The notes beneath the pieces were generated by a model. It made no database searches and was not told where the DNA came from. It saw only the letters and a list, made by a program, of their open reading frames with translations. Below, piece by piece: positions 53,185-62,014 of a stretch of 64,000 bases of DNA. Every line of letters begins with the position of its first letter. The stretch's first letter is position 1. A program made the position numbers and the translations under genes. Origin of the DNA: Ignavibacteriales bacterium (GTDB taxonomy: Bacteria; Bacteroidota; Ignavibacteria; UBA10030). The DNA lies in the NCBI GenBank assembly GCA_026390575.1, contig JAPLFR010000007.1, forward strand, positions 62,001 through 126,000, given 5' to 3'.

Positions 53185-54108
53185 ATGAAAAGCAGTATTG
53201 ATCGTCGTGAGTTCATGAAACGCAGCGTAGCGGCCGGTGTTGCTGCAATGACTGGTTCTTTATCTCTTCCCTCTCGTATTTTCGGAAAATCTCTTCCTTC
53301 CAAGCTCGATCTTTCTGTGATCAACGGTACGAATTATTTTGCCAGTACTATGAAAGCAGTAGAAATGCTTGGTGGAATGAGCAAGTTCGTTACAAAAGGA
53401 AGCAGTGTCGGCCTTCTCATTAATTCTCCCTGGAATAAACCGGGAACATACACGAATCCGGTTATCTCTCTCGCTGTGCTGAAAATGTGCATTGATGCAG
53501 GGGCTGGAAAGGTTTACTCAATCGAGAATGCATCCTTGGGATATTGGAAAAGAAGCAGTAATTACGATAAATACAAAAACGAAATAAAATTTGTGCAGTC
53601 GAACAGCGAAAAGAAAACAGTACCGATTAAAAATGGAAAATTACTCAAAGAAGCAGAAATTTCTAAAATATTCCTGGACTGTGACGTTTTAGTAAATATC
53701 CCCATCGTTAAAAATCATCAGGGAACAAATTTTACCTGCAGCTTAAAGAATGTCATGGGTGCATGTTCGCATCAAACCAATGGATATTTTCATCAAGGCG
53801 GAGGCGGAACAGGGTATTACGACACCCCTGATTTCCTTTCGCAGTGCATCGCGGATCTCCAATTAGTACGAACACCCAATCTTTGTATCGTCGATGCATC
53901 GGAGTTTGTCCTTACCAACGGGCCGGCAGGTCCGGGTGAATTGAGAAAATCAAATAAAGTCGTTGCAGGCACCAATTGCGTTTCTGTGGATGCCTATTGC
54001 TCAACATTACTCGATTTCAAACCCGCTGATATCTCGATGATTCGCTTCGCAAACCAACACGGGTTGGGTGAAATGAATTTAGCAAAGATCTCCATAAAGG
54101 AAGTTTAA
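53185..54108 (+). CDS. Tat-exported DUF362 protein (paralogue)
   Basis: A 307-residue protein with the twin-arginine signal IDRREFMKRSVAAGVAAMTG. It is closely similar to the preceding gene, for example VGLLINSPWNKPG, CDVLVNIPIVKNHQGTNFTC, NVMGACSH and DASEFVLTNGPAGPGELR. GGAGATTC lies nine bases before the start. The two copies likely work as a heteromeric or redundant pair in the periplasm. The next gene starts three bases after its stop. Confidence 0.85.
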   Translation: MKSSIDRREFMKRSVAAGVAAMTGSLSLPSRIFGKSLPSKLDLSVINGTNYFASTMKAVEMLGGMSKFVTKGSSVGLLINSPWNKPGTYTNPVISLAVLKMCIDAGAGKVYSIENASLGYWKRSSNYDKYKNEIKFVQSNSEKKTVPIKNGKLLKEAEISKIFLDCDVLVNIPIVKNHQGTNFTCSLKNVMGACSHQTNGYFHQGGGGTGYYDTPDFLSQCIADLQLVRTPNLCIVDASEFVLTNGPAGPGELRKSNKVVAGTNCVSVDAYCSTLLDFKPADISMIRFANQHGLGEMNLAKISIKEV

Positions 54109-54111
54109 GGA

Positions 54112-55026
54112 ATGAATAGTGTTAGAAATACCCTGCACATTCTCGCCTTAAGTACGCTCTTTCTTTATACTGGATCTCTTCAAAGCTTGAGCCAGGACAT
54201 CCATTCTTATCTTCCCAATCCGAATGAACTTGGAATATGGCATGCGGTGGATTCTGTCCGTGTCTTTACCGGAGAAGAGCTTTATACTCTCATTGATGGC
54301 GGGGCAGATATGTATCTGGAGTATGGTTTTCAACGGGTCATGACAGCTGAATATGAGAATCCGCAGGAACGATCGATCAAACTCGAGATTTATGAAATGA
54401 CCGATGCCGCCGCTGCTGCTGGTTTATTTTCATTGAACATAGGTACTCAAGGAAAACCAGTTGCAATTGGCAATGAGGGCAGGCAATACGATTATCACAT
54501 CATGTTCTGGAAAAATCGATTTCTTGTATTTGTATCTGGTAATGATACACTCAAAGAAACGTCAGTAGGTATCAGAACCATAGCTTCAACAGTGAACGAT
54601 AAATTAGGTCCGCTGGGGAAAATGCCGGCAATTCTGGAATATCTTCCATCAAAAGATTTAAAAAAGTCGACCTATCTGAGGGGAATACTCAGTCTCTCTT
54701 CTCTCTATACATTTGATACTAAAAATATATTTGGAATGAAGGAAGGTGTTCTCGGGAAGTATCCTACACATAGTTGCTTTATCTTTCGCTATTCTTCCGA
54801 AAAAGAAGCTGAGGAAGGATACAACAATGCACTTGGAGCATTGAGATCCGGCAGCCGATTCACGGGATGCAACGAGTCTTCAGGACACCTGACGATGATC
54901 GATCTGAAGAACTCTCACCTTTGTGTAACGCATGTTCATGACCTGATCGTGATCATCCTGTGCGAACCAAAGAATGACGCAGTTGCCATTTCCGAAGATG
55001 TGCTTTCTTATATTCACCAACATTAA
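54112..55026 (+). CDS. exported DUF6599-like protein
   Basis: A 304-residue protein with a Sec signal peptide (about residues 1-28, ending SLSQ). The mature part matches the DUF6599-like pattern: YTLIDGGADMYLEYGFQRV, SIKLEIYEMTDAAAAAGLFS, YDYHIMFWKNRFLVFVSG. The function is unknown. It is the last gene of the AKR-like, DUF362, DUF362 set and starts three bases after DUF362 number two, so co-expression is near certain. Confidence 0.75.
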   Translation: MNSVRNTLHILALSTLFLYTGSLQSLSQDIHSYLPNPNELGIWHAVDSVRVFTGEELYTLIDGGADMYLEYGFQRVMTAEYENPQERSIKLEIYEMTDAAAAAGLFSLNIGTQGKPVAIGNEGRQYDYHIMFWKNRFLVFVSGNDTLKETSVGIRTIASTVNDKLGPLGKMPAILEYLPSKDLKKSTYLRGILSLSSLYTFDTKNIFGMKEGVLGKYPTHSCFIFRYSSEKEAEEGYNNALGALRSGSRFTGCNESSGHLTMIDLKNSHLCVTHVHDLIVIILCEPKNDAVAISEDVLSYIHQH

Positions 55027-55176
55027 TGTCTGAAATCTTTTTCTTTACCCCCCTGCTCTTGCAGATAAAGTGAAATCTCTCTACTATTTTAATCAAGATT
55101 CTCACTCTTTAAATGCGTCAAAGAATTATCAGTCCTAAATACGAAAACATACTGTTCACTTCCCTGAAAGGAATGC

Positions 55177-56694
55177 ATGTCTCAGGCCATAGGTTTTGAT
55201 AATGAGAAATATCTTGCTCAACAAAGTCAAGCGATCTTAGAACGCGTCCATAGGTTCGATAACAAGCTGTATCTGGAATTTGGCGGTAAGTTGATGTACG
55301 ATTACCATGCCTCGCGTGTTTTGCCCGGATATGACCCGAATGTAAAGATGCGCCTTCTCCAAAAGTTAGGCGACCAGTCTGAAGTGATCCTGTGTATTTA
55401 TGCCGGAGATATTGAACGAAAAAAGATTCGCGCCGATTTCGGAATAACTTATGATGTTGATGCGATGAAACTAATTGATGATTTGCGTGAATGGGACGTG
55501 AACGTCACTGCTGTTGTCATTACGAGGTACGACAACCAACCATCGGCAACATTATTCAAAAACAAACTAGAACGCCGCGGCATCCGAATCTATACTCATA
55601 AAGCTACAAAAGGATATCCCATAGATGTCGATACAATAGTCAGCGATGAGGGATATGGTGCTAATCCCTACATAGAAACGACAAAACCAATTGTCATTGT
55701 GAGCGGACCAGGACCGGGAAGCGGCAAGTTAGCGACCTGCCTTTCGCAATTTTACCATGAATACCGCCGTGGTGTACACGCAGGATATGCAAAGTTTGAA
55801 ACTTTTCCAATATGGAATCTTCCATTAAAGCATCCGGTGAACGCCGCGTATGAAGCCGCTACCGCTGACCTTCGAGATTTCAACATGATCGATTCTTTTC
55901 ATCTTGAAGCATACAACAAGAAATCGATCAACTATAATCGTGATATGGAGGCATTTCCGCTGTTGAAACGCATTATCGAAAAGATTACAAATGCGCCTTC
56001 GTTCTATAAATCGCCAACCGATATGGGAGTAAATTGTGCAGGATTTGGTATTGTGAATGACAGCGTTGTTCAATCAGCGGCAATACAGGAAGTCATTCGC
56101 CGTTACTTTAGGTATGCGTGTGAGTATGCAATCGGTTTTACAGATAAAGAAACAGTTCAGCGTGTCGAACTTTTATTAGATGAATTGAATGTGAAACCCG
56201 AAAATCGAAATGTCGTCAATGATGCCCGGCAAGTTGCCGCTACTGCAGAACAGCGCGGCAAAGGTAATAACGGTATGTTCTGCGGTGCTGCAATAGAAAT
56301 GCCGGACGGTTCTATTGTTACCGGCACAAATTCGACTCTTATGCATGCAGCCTCCGCTCTCGTGCTGAATGCAGTAAAACAGCTTGCTGTATTTCCAGAT
56401 TCTATTCACCTGCTTCCACCGGACATCATTCAATCACTAACACATTTTAAAAAGGATGTGCTACGAGGAAAAATGGTGAGTTTAGATTTGGAAGAAACGC
56501 TCATCGCGCTCAGCATTAGCTCCACGGTCAATCCAGCCGCTAAAACTGCAATTGAAAAACTGAAGGAACTCCGGGGCTGCGAAGTTCACATGACACATAT
56601 ACCAACTCCCGGTGACGAAGCAGGATTTCGAAAGCTTGGCGTGAATCTGACAAGCGACGCGGATTTTTCAACGAAAAGATTATTTGTGAGTTAA
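55177..56694 (+). CDS. DUF1846-family protein
   Basis: A 505-residue soluble protein. It starts AIGFDNEKYLAQQSQAILER and has a glycine-rich segment VIVSGPGPGSGKLATCLSQF that could bind a nucleotide, and a C-terminal GNNGMFCGAAIEMPDGSIVT motif. The size and order fit DUF1846, which is conserved in many anaerobes and has no established role. CTGAAAGGA precedes the ATG by eight bases. The thioredoxin gene follows after two bases. Confidence 0.88.
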   Translation: MSQAIGFDNEKYLAQQSQAILERVHRFDNKLYLEFGGKLMYDYHASRVLPGYDPNVKMRLLQKLGDQSEVILCIYAGDIERKKIRADFGITYDVDAMKLIDDLREWDVNVTAVVITRYDNQPSATLFKNKLERRGIRIYTHKATKGYPIDVDTIVSDEGYGANPYIETTKPIVIVSGPGPGSGKLATCLSQFYHEYRRGVHAGYAKFETFPIWNLPLKHPVNAAYEAATADLRDFNMIDSFHLEAYNKKSINYNRDMEAFPLLKRIIEKITNAPSFYKSPTDMGVNCAGFGIVNDSVVQSAAIQEVIRRYFRYACEYAIGFTDKETVQRVELLLDELNVKPENRNVVNDARQVAATAEQRGKGNNGMFCGAAIEMPDGSIVTGTNSTLMHAASALVLNAVKQLAVFPDSIHLLPPDIIQSLTHFKKDVLRGKMVSLDLEETLIALSISSTVNPAAKTAIEKLKELRGCEVHMTHIPTPGDEAGFRKLGVNLTSDADFSTKRLFVS

Positions 56695-56696
56695 TC

Positions 56697-57260
56697 ATGA
56701 AACGAAAATATATTATACGAAAAACTGTTTTCTTTCTCATCATGCCCATGCTTGTTATGGATTATTCCATGCTTGGGCAAACCATCAAACCGGATTCGGC
56801 GCAAATCATTCTTAAAGCCGCTGTGACCGATGCACAATCATCCAACAGGAACGTGTTTCTCATCTTCCACGCTACATGGTGCAAGTGGTGTAAACGATTA
56901 GAGGCAGCATTAAATGATCCGGAAATCAAGACACTGATCGACAAAAATTATGTCGTCGTCATGCTGGACGTGCAGGAACGTGGCGATAAGATTCAAACTC
57001 ATGAGAACCCAGGCGGTCAGAAGTTATTATCCGATTTCGGAGGAAACAATGCCGGACTTCCTTTTGTTGTATTTCTCAATAGAAAAGGTAAGATGATCGC
57101 CAACTCCAATGTCATGCCCAAAAAACAGAATATTGGATATCCTGGATCAAAAGAAGAAATTGCTACGTTTACGAAACTTCTTAAGAAGACAGCGCCGCAT
57201 TTGATAGGCAAACAAGGCGATGTCATACAAAAATATTTCGAGTTACATGCACCGAAATAA
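56697..57260 (+). CDS. exported thioredoxin-family protein
   Basis: A 187-residue protein. A hydrophobic N-terminal signal (TVFFLIMPMLVMDYSMLG) should export it. The active site is C62-K-W-C65 in FHATWCKWCKRLEAAL, followed by LPFVVFLNRKGKMIANSN with the cis-proline. It probably maintains disulfides or reduces proteins in the periplasm. It starts two bases after the DUF1846 stop, which suggests coupled translation. Confidence 0.88.
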   Translation: MKRKYIIRKTVFFLIMPMLVMDYSMLGQTIKPDSAQIILKAAVTDAQSSNRNVFLIFHATWCKWCKRLEAALNDPEIKTLIDKNYVVVMLDVQERGDKIQTHENPGGQKLLSDFGGNNAGLPFVVFLNRKGKMIANSNVMPKKQNIGYPGSKEEIATFTKLLKKTAPHLIGKQGDVIQKYFELHAPK

Positions 57261-57281
57261 CGAATGATTGAAGGTAGGAAG

Positions 57282-58061
57282 ATGTCTGATTACAAAACTC
57301 CTGTTCTCTTCATTGGTCATGGTTCACCAATGAACATTATCTATAAAAACGAATATACGAAATCTCTCACGAAATTGGGGATTTCTCTTATAAAGCCTGA
57401 TGCTATACTTGTCATATCTGCACATTGGCTTACCAAAGGAACATTCGTCTGTTCTGCAGATACACCGAAACAAATCTATGATTTTTACGGCTTCCCTGAT
57501 GAACTCTACGGTGTCAAGTACCATCCTCCCGGAGCGCGAGCAGTTGCCGAGTCCATCACTCAAAAATTAAAGTCCGACAACATCCAATTGGATGCAGAAT
57601 GGGGAATCGACCATGCCTCATGGGCTGTGCTTACGCATATGTATCCCAAGGCAGACATTCCAATCTTTGAAATGAGTTTAGATGTAACGAAGAATGAAAG
57701 AGAACATTACGCTTTGGGTAAAAAGCTTTCATTTCTTCGGAGAAAGAATGTTCTCATTTTGGGCAGCGGAAATATCGTCCATAATCTTCGTCAGATCGAT
57801 TTCGATGAGAATGCCAAGCCATTCCCGTGGGCAATCGAGTTCGATGAATATATCAAAGACGCACTTGTTCGAAAAGACCATGAGCAATTGGTTCGCTACA
57901 AAGAATTGAGTCCTGTCAGCCGACTTGCCGTGCCGACGAACGATCATTATCTGCCGCTCCTCTACAGTGCTGCTCTGCAAGAAGAGGATGAACAGGTTGA
58001 ATTTGTTCACGAAGGCATCCAAAACGGATCGATGTCGATGAGATGCTTTAAGATTCAATAA
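57282..58061 (+). CDS. ygiD: 4,5-DOPA dioxygenase-like extradiol dioxygenase
   Basis: 259 residues from the ATG at 57282 (AGGTAGG upstream); an ATG at 57264 is possible. The family is the LigB-type ring-cleaving group. Metal ligands include H13 (IGHGSPMNII), H48 (SAHWLTKG) and a later histidine in TNDHYLPLLYSA; the catalytic histidine is in GIDHASWAVL. Substrates in most bacteria are unknown despite the DOPA name. Gene order here is not informative. Confidence 0.9.
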   Translation: MSDYKTPVLFIGHGSPMNIIYKNEYTKSLTKLGISLIKPDAILVISAHWLTKGTFVCSADTPKQIYDFYGFPDELYGVKYHPPGARAVAESITQKLKSDNIQLDAEWGIDHASWAVLTHMYPKADIPIFEMSLDVTKNEREHYALGKKLSFLRRKNVLILGSGNIVHNLRQIDFDENAKPFPWAIEFDEYIKDALVRKDHEQLVRYKELSPVSRLAVPTNDHYLPLLYSAALQEEDEQVEFVHEGIQNGSMSMRCFKIQ

Positions 58062-58073
58062 TTTTTAGGAAGC

Positions 58074-58084
58074 TTGTTCCGATT
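58074..58084. repeat. half REP palindrome, family 3
   Basis: TTGTTCCGAT starting at 58074 matches the left arm of the palindromes at 58473 and 59057, but no right arm follows. It lies between ygiD and the cupin gene. Confidence 0.5.
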
Positions 58085-58125
58085 CACCGTACTTTCTGTT
58101 GTGTGTAAAATGAAGGGAGCACATC

Positions 58126-58455
58126 GTGATCATCAAAAACATTCCATTTGAAACAACCGATTGGTCAGGAGTAAAATCCGAGCGGCACGAAGGCAAAACA
58201 GGGTATGCACTTTGGAAGGTGCGCCAGTGCGGTGATATCCGCGTGCGCGTTGTGGAATACTCCGCGAACTACAAAGCCGATCATTGGTGCGCAAAAGGAC
58301 ACATTTTGTACTGTCTTGAAGGTGAAATGACTACGAACTTGAAAGACGGTCGAGTAGTCGAATTACGTAAAGGCATGTCGTATCAAGTTGAAGATGAAAA
58401 TTATCCGCATAGCTCATACACAAAGAACGGTGCGGTGTTATTCATTGTAGATTGA
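58126..58455 (+). CDS. DHCW-motif cupin-fold protein
   Basis: A 109-residue protein with a GTG start and AAGGGAG eight bases before it. It has the ADHWCAKGHILYCLEGE core and GMSYQVEDENYPHSS, typical of the short DHCW-motif cupins. The His/Cys cluster suggests metal binding. Function is unknown. It is followed by the family 3 REP and RAYT. Confidence 0.85.
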   Translation: MIIKNIPFETTDWSGVKSERHEGKTGYALWKVRQCGDIRVRVVEYSANYKADHWCAKGHILYCLEGEMTTNLKDGRVVELRKGMSYQVEDENYPHSSYTKNGAVLFIVD

Positions 58456-58472
58456 TATTTATTCCAGCAACC

Positions 58473-58500
58473 TTGTTCCGATGGTCACCCGTCGGAACAA
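58473..58500. repeat. REP palindrome, family 3
   Basis: TTGTTCCGATGG at 58473-58484 pairs with CCGTCGGAACAA at 58489-58500 (one G-T wobble). It ends 14 bases before the RAYT start. Confidence 0.85.
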
Positions 58501-58514
58501 AACCATTCAGCAGT

Positions 58515-59048
58515 ATGGCAAGAAGTAGATATAACATATTTGACACATCACAACCATATTTTTTAACCTGCACCGTTGTGCAATGGCTAAAGTTATTTGA
58601 CAATAAAGATTTACGGAAAGTGATCGTGGATTCGCTTAACTTCATTACAAAACATCATCGCTTTCAAATTTATGCCTATGTCATCATGCCAAATCACCTT
58701 CACCTTATTGCATTATCCGAGCAGCTTTCAAAAGAAATAGCTTCATTTAAATCTTTTACAGCGCGAAATATAATCGACACACTCAAATCACAGAATGAGA
58801 ATCGTATCTTACAAATACTTGCAGAATGCAAACTGAAGTTTAAACATGATCGCACATATCAAATATGGCAAGAAGGCAGTCATCCACAGGAAATACAGAA
58901 CGAGATGATGATGCATCAGAAGATCGAATATATCCATTATAATCCTGTACGTGCCGGGTATATTGAAGAGCCAATGGAATGGACGTACTCGAGCGCGAGA
59001 GATTACAATGGCATTAAAGGACCGATCGAAGTGATTACCGATTGGTAA
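58515..59048 (+). CDS. REP-associated tyrosine transposase (RAYT), family 3
   Basis: 177 residues from the ATG at 58515; a frame reaching back to 58452 would run across the palindrome and is rejected. The HxH motif is in YVIMPNHLHLIALSE and the tyrosine region is MMHQKIEYIHYNPVRAGYI. It differs strongly from the other two RAYTs, with a longer N-terminal strand (PYFLTCTVVQW) and a different C-terminal part. Family 3 palindromes with TTGTTCCGA arms flank it closely on both sides. Confidence 0.9.
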   Translation: MARSRYNIFDTSQPYFLTCTVVQWLKLFDNKDLRKVIVDSLNFITKHHRFQIYAYVIMPNHLHLIALSEQLSKEIASFKSFTARNIIDTLKSQNENRILQILAECKLKFKHDRTYQIWQEGSHPQEIQNEMMMHQKIEYIHYNPVRAGYIEEPMEWTYSSARDYNGIKGPIEVITDW

Positions 59049-59056
59049 TACATAGT

Positions 59057-59083
59057 TTGTTCCGACGCAGAGCATCGGAACAA
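59057..59083. repeat. REP palindrome, family 3
   Basis: TTGTTCCGACGC at 59057-59068 pairs with GCATCGGAACAA at 59072-59083, one mismatch, nine bases after the RAYT stop. Confidence 0.85.
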
Positions 59084-59128
59084 GTAACGACATAAACAAA
59101 GTTGTACATATATTTTGAAAGGGCTCAT

Positions 59129-61948
59129 ATGAAAATAATCATAAAGGTTTTATTTATCATAATCGGAATGTCAATCGTTTTCGTCTTCCTATTTCAAGCA
59201 CAGCAAACGTTCAAACTGGAGCAAGTTCTTACACCTGATCCGAAAATTCTCGTCGGGAAATTGGATAATGGACTTACGTATTACATCCGTGAGAACCACA
59301 AACCAGAGAAACGCGCAGAGCTTCGACTCGCCGTCAAAGCCGGTTCGATTCTCGAAGACGACGACCAGCAAGGACTGGCGCACTTTGATGAACATATGGC
59401 ATTCAACGGCACAAAGAATTTTCCAAAACAAGACTTGATCAACTTCCTGGAAAAATCCGGTGTTCGATTCGGTCCGGAGTTAAATGCCTATACCAGCTTC
59501 GACGAAACGGTCTACATGCTGCAAGTCCCAACCGACTCGCCTGAAGTTATGAAGAAAGGATTTCAGATCCTTGAAGAATGGGGACATGATGTCTCGTATG
59601 ATGACACTGAAATTGATAAAGAACGTGGCGTTGTGATTGAGGAATGGCGATTGCGCCGGGGTGCGGAAGAACGTGTATCGATGAAGCATCTTCCTACAGA
59701 GCTTTACAAATCGCATTACGCCGACCGCATTACTATTGGGAAAAAGGAGATTCTCGAATCTTGTCCGCACGATGCCCTCCGTAAGTTTTATCGGGATTGG
59801 TACCGACCCGATCTGATGGCAGTCCTTGCTGTCGGTGATTTCAACAAAGTAGAAATCGAAAAACTCATCAAGGAACATTTTTCACATTTAAAAAATCCCG
59901 AGAAAGAACGAGAGCGCATTCAATATCCTGTGCCGGATAATAAAGAAACATTAGTATCTATCGCTACTGATGCGGAACTTACCAGAGCTTCCGTTGATGT
60001 GCTATTTAAACGCGATACAAGCAGCCAAAGCACAGCCGCGGACTACAGAAAGGAAATAATCAGCAACCTTTCCAGCTCAATGTTAAATGCACGATATCGG
60101 GAACTGCTCCAGAAACCGAATCCGCCATTCATCTATGCCTACAACTACGATGGAAGGTTTATCGGTCCAAAACAAGCATTCTACTTCGCTGCAGGTGTCA
60201 AAGAGAACTCCATCCTTGATGGACTTGAAGCGATGCTCACTGAAGCTTTTCGTGTGAAGCAGCACGGGTTCACTGCAACTGAACTTGAGCGGCAGAAGAC
60301 ACAATCGTTACGCGGCATAGAAAAGGCTTATAAAGAACGGGATAAAACCGAATCTCGGCCGTTCATTGATGAATATATTAGAAACTTCCTCCAGCATGAA
60401 CCAATCCCAGGCATCGAAGTTGAGCTTGCCTTATACAAACAATTTCTTCCCGGCATAACCCTTGAGGAAGTCAATAAACAAACACAGGAGAGGATGACTG
60501 AGAGTAACCGCGTTATCACTGTTTCTGCACCTCAAAAGGACAGTGTAAAAATTCCCACGGAAGCCGAAGTGTTATCTCTCATGAACGAAGTAAGTGCAGA
60601 GCAACTCACTCCATACGTTGATAAGGTCAACACGGAACCGTTGGTCGACCATCTTCCCACACCGGGAAAAGTCGTGGAAGAAAAAAATATTTCTTCGCTC
60701 GGTGTCATAGAATGGAAACTCTCAAACGGTGCGCGCGTCGTCCTTAAACCCACCGATTTCAAGAATGATGAGATTCTGTTTTCCGCGTACAGTAATGGCG
60801 GTACATCGTTAGTAGATGATAAGAACTCCCTCTCCGCTGAATTTACATCGGTCATTGTCGGACGATCCTCAGGTGTTGGTACGTTCGATCCTATCGCGTT
60901 GCAAAAAAAACTTTCAGGTAAAATAGTGTCCGTTTATCCCACCATCTCCACACTCGCTGAAGGATTCGGCGGCAGTGCATCACCTCAAGATATCGAAACA
61001 CTTTTTCAACTCGTGTACCTCTATGGAACTTCTCCGCGCAAAGACTCGACTGCATTTTTATCCTTGATTACGCGATATAAGGCATCGCTGCAAAATCGCA
61101 GCGTGAGTCCTGAAGCGGCATTTGCAGATACATTGCAAGTCACATTAACCAATTATCATCCACGCATGCGCCCATTGACAACTCCATTATTGGAGGAAGT
61201 GAATCTGGACAGGGCTTTTTCCTTTTACAAAGACAGGTTTGCTGATTTCAGCGATTTCATCTTCTTCTTTGTCGGTAGCTTTAAGGTTGATTCTATAAAA
61301 CCGCTTGTTGAGCAATATCTTGCCGCACTGCCTTCTCTTAACCGAAAAGAAATGTGGAAAGATCTTAACATCGAACCGCCAAGAGGAGTCATCAGTAAAC
61401 AGGTAAAGAAGGGTATTGAACCGAAAAGCTCTGTCAATCTTACATTCACCGGGCCATTTGAATGGTCTCAGCAAAACAGATATGATTTCAATTCAATGCT
61501 CGAAGCGCTCAATATAAAATTGCGGGAGGTACTTCGAGAAGACAAAGGCGGAACCTACGGTGTTGGCGCAGGCGGTTCTCCTTCGCTCTACCCACGACAG
61601 GAATACAACATTTCTGTGCGATGGGGCTGCAATCCCGAACGCGTTGACGAATTAGTGAAGGTCGCTTTGCAGCAAATCGACAGCGCAAAACTTAAACCGT
61701 TTGATCCATTGTATATAGAAAAAGTGCGCGAAACCCAGCGGCGCGGGTATGAAGTAAATCTGAAACAAAACGGATTCTGGCTGAACAATCTCTACTCGTA
61801 TTATGCGAACAACGAAAATCCGGAGATGATCCTGAATTATCCAAAGCTTGTGGAGAATTTAAATGCTGCCGCAATTCAGAATGCTGCGAAGAAATATTTT
61901 GATATGAATAATTATGTGAAGGTAGTGCTGTATCCGGAAAAGAAGTAA
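59129..61948 (+). CDS. M16-family zinc peptidase
   Basis: 939 residues from the ATG at 59129 (GAAAGGG upstream; a TTG at 59102 is weaker). A signal anchor (IIIKVLFIIIGMSIVFVFLF) precedes the first M16 domain, which has the inverted zinc motif H85-FDE-H89 (GLAHFDEHMAFNGT) and ERGVVIEEWRLRRG for the third ligand. A second, inactive M16 half follows (from about residue 540, GVIEWKLSNGARVVLK). Such two-domain exported peptidases digest peptides in the periplasm of FCB bacteria. Confidence 0.94.
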   Translation: MKIIIKVLFIIIGMSIVFVFLFQAQQTFKLEQVLTPDPKILVGKLDNGLTYYIRENHKPEKRAELRLAVKAGSILEDDDQQGLAHFDEHMAFNGTKNFPKQDLINFLEKSGVRFGPELNAYTSFDETVYMLQVPTDSPEVMKKGFQILEEWGHDVSYDDTEIDKERGVVIEEWRLRRGAEERVSMKHLPTELYKSHYADRITIGKKEILESCPHDALRKFYRDWYRPDLMAVLAVGDFNKVEIEKLIKEHFSHLKNPEKERERIQYPVPDNKETLVSIATDAELTRASVDVLFKRDTSSQSTAADYRKEIISNLSSSMLNARYRELLQKPNPPFIYAYNYDGRFIGPKQAFYFAAGVKENSILDGLEAMLTEAFRVKQHGFTATELERQKTQSLRGIEKAYKERDKTESRPFIDEYIRNFLQHEPIPGIEVELALYKQFLPGITLEEVNKQTQERMTESNRVITVSAPQKDSVKIPTEAEVLSLMNEVSAEQLTPYVDKVNTEPLVDHLPTPGKVVEEKNISSLGVIEWKLSNGARVVLKPTDFKNDEILFSAYSNGGTSLVDDKNSLSAEFTSVIVGRSSGVGTFDPIALQKKLSGKIVSVYPTISTLAEGFGGSASPQDIETLFQLVYLYGTSPRKDSTAFLSLITRYKASLQNRSVSPEAAFADTLQVTLTNYHPRMRPLTTPLLEEVNLDRAFSFYKDRFADFSDFIFFFVGSFKVDSIKPLVEQYLAALPSLNRKEMWKDLNIEPPRGVISKQVKKGIEPKSSVNLTFTGPFEWSQQNRYDFNSMLEALNIKLREVLREDKGGTYGVGAGGSPSLYPRQEYNISVRWGCNPERVDELVKVALQQIDSAKLKPFDPLYIEKVRETQRRGYEVNLKQNGFWLNNLYSYYANNENPEMILNYPKLVENLNAAAIQNAAKKYFDMNNYVKVVLYPEKK

Positions 61949-61981
61949 GAAAAAGCGGTCAGTTATCAGAATCAGTTTCGT

Positions 61982-62014
61982 ACCAATCCGACCGCTTAAA
62001 GCGATCGGATTGGT
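61982..62014. terminator. family 1 REP palindrome between converging genes
   Basis: ACCAATCCGACCGCT at 61982-61996 pairs with AGCGATCGGATTGGT at 62000-62014, one mismatch, followed by TTATTTT. It ends one base before the proA stop and lies 34 bp after the M16 peptidase stop, so it probably works as a two-way terminator. It is the copy furthest from the family 1 RAYT. Confidence 0.75.

Noticed and set aside
58452-58514. N-terminal extension of the family 3 RAYT
   Set aside because: The extension is encoded by the REP palindrome itself and has no homology to the family.
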